DNA from: Deltaproteobacteria bacterium
GTDB lineage: Bacteria > Desulfobacterota > Desulfobacteria > Desulfobacterales > SURF-7
Reading direction: 5' to 3'
Assembly: GCA_019307665.1 (NCBI GenBank)
Contig: JAFDJC010000187.1
Span: forward strand, 1-6,353
Length of the DNA stretch: 6,353 nucleotides
The notes under the pieces were generated by a model that worked only from the letters and a program-made list of their open reading frames with translations, made no database searches and was not told the origin of the DNA. A program made the position numbers and the translations under genes. Position 1 is the first letter of the stretch. The number at the start of each line of letters is the position of its first letter. Below, one piece after another: positions 5,472-6,353 of the stretch.

Positions 5472-6353
5472 ATGAGATTTGCGTTATTTTTTGGATGCAA
5501 TATACCAGCCAGGGTTACCCATTATGCTGATGCGACCATGGCGGTTTTAAAAAAAGTTGATGTTGAATTCACTCAAATTCCGGCTTTTAATTGTTGCGGA
5601 TATCCGGTGCAAAATTTTGAACATCGGGCATTTATCCTTTCCACAGCCAGAAACTTAGCGTTAGCCGAAAAAGACGGTCTGGATATGCTTGTTCTGTGCA
5701 AGTGTTGCTATGGCGCCATAAAAAAAGGCGAAAACCTTTTAAAAACAGATGCCGAGTTACAAAAGGAGATCAACCTGATTCTTGCCGGGGAAGGATTGAA
5801 ATACGAAGGCAGTGTTCAGGTGAAGCATCTTCTTTCTGTGCTCTATCATGATGTGGGGCTTGATAAAATAAAAAACCAGGTTTTAAAACCATATGAAGGA
5901 CTCGTCATTGCCCCGAGTTATGGTTGCCATGCTTTGCGCCCGAGCCATATTACTCAGTTTGATGACCCGGTCGCGCCTAAGATTTTCGGTAAGCTGGTGG
6001 AGATAACAGGCGCCTATAGCATAGACTGGGCCCATGCAACAGATTGCTGTGGAGCGCCGTTATTGGGAATCAATGATGATCTTTCAACGGATATGGCGAA
6101 AAAAAAGCTGGGGGCTGGGAAAAAGACCGGCGCTCACTTTATCTGTACGGCCTGTCCCTATTGCCAGATGCAATTTGACGTCATTCAAAAACGTATCGCC
6201 ATTAAAGATCAAAATTGGGAGACGCTTTCCTCAATTCTATATCCCCAGCTTCTCGGTTTGGCCATGGGTATCGATAAAGATAAGTTGGGAATCAACAATA
6301 ATCGACTCGATGTTAGCGGTGTCACTTCTTTTTTAGGATCAAAGAAAAAATGG
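5472..6353 (+). CDS. HdrB-like CCG-domain subunit, open at the right edge
   Basis: This is a subunit of the heterodisulfide reductase B type, 294 codons visible with no stop; HdrB proteins are about this long, so little is probably missing. Translated directly from ATG 5472, which has GGAA (5461-5464) 7 bases upstream. Two CCG domains are clear: C9, C41-C42-G, C76-X2-C79 in the first half, and C152, C192-C193-G, C225-X2-C228 in the second. Known of the family: these cysteines bind non-cubane [4Fe-4S] clusters that cleave the CoM-S-S-CoB disulfide in methanogens. In bacteria the substrate is usually unknown and may be another disulfide or a linked flavoprotein. No membrane segment is seen, so the protein is cytoplasmic and should dock on the HdrC-like end of the preceding protein. 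HdrA and MvhD-like genes often follow such subunits but lie outside this window. True methanogen HdrB function should not be assumed. Confidence 0.9.
   Translation, partial: MRFALFFGCNIPARVTHYADATMAVLKKVDVEFTQIPAFNCCGYPVQNFEHRAFILSTARNLALAEKDGLDMLVLCKCCYGAIKKGENLLKTDAELQKEINLILAGEGLKYEGSVQVKHLLSVLYHDVGLDKIKNQVLKPYEGLVIAPSYGCHALRPSHITQFDDPVAPKIFGKLVEITGAYSIDWAHATDCCGAPLLGINDDLSTDMAKKKLGAGKKTGAHFICTACPYCQMQFDVIQKRIAIKDQNWETLSSILYPQLLGLAMGIDKDKLGINNNRLDVSGVTSFLGSKKKW

Noticed and set aside
6034..6336. Plus-strand 100-codon frame near the right edge
   Set aside because: It is out of frame with the HdrB-like gene, which carries both conserved CCG domains through this stretch.
1..6353. CRISPR arrays, tRNAs, insertion sequences, riboswitches
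   Set aside because: Reading both strands showed no repeated spacer-repeat pattern, tRNA-like cloverleaf, transposase gene or recognisable riboswitch core.

Overview
The window looks like chromosome from an anaerobic, AT-leaning bacterium, most likely a sulfate reducer or syntroph of the Desulfobacterota. The indications are a heterodisulfide-reductase-like (Hdr) membrane module, a DRTGG-domain protein, a PAS kinase with a C-X10-C-X2-C motif and a response regulator of a type I associate with that phylum. No 16S rRNA or other taxonomic marker is present, so the assignment is an inference from gene families.

Layout. Bases 1-92 hold nothing I can identify. Bases 93-1232 (minus strand) encode a complete AAA-type ATPase with a DUF4143 C-terminal domain. 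The region looks GC-richer than the rest and has no obvious link to the genes opposite. Bases 1233-1688 form an AT-rich, gene-free divergent spacer with one clear inverted repeat and a plausible promoter close to the first rightward gene. From 1689 to the right edge, five genes run on the plus strand with short gaps (21, 42, 74 and 16 bp) and no convincing terminator between them, so they are probably one operon: a small DRTGG-domain protein, a soluble PAS histidine kinase, a single-domain response regulator, a five-helix cytochrome b/c-like membrane protein fused to two ferredoxin-like dicluster domains, and an HdrB-like CCG-domain subunit. The last gene is still open at the right edge.

How the parts may work together (inference). 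The membrane protein has four candidate heme b histidines, a CxxCH heme c motif in a loop predicted to be periplasmic, and four CxxCxxCxxxC [4Fe-4S] motifs predicted to be cytoplasmic. With the HdrB-like subunit it would form an electron path from the quinone pool or periplasmic cytochromes to a cytoplasmic non-cubane Fe-S active site, analogous to HdrDE, DsrMK or ETF:menaquinone oxidoreductases but with a different domain split. The kinase and regulator probably sense redox or metabolic state and act on this operon or a partner. The most interesting observations are this fused and split Hdr architecture, a 20-bp perfect palindrome inside the kinase gene, and a 17-bp palindrome next to the response regulator's ribosome binding site.
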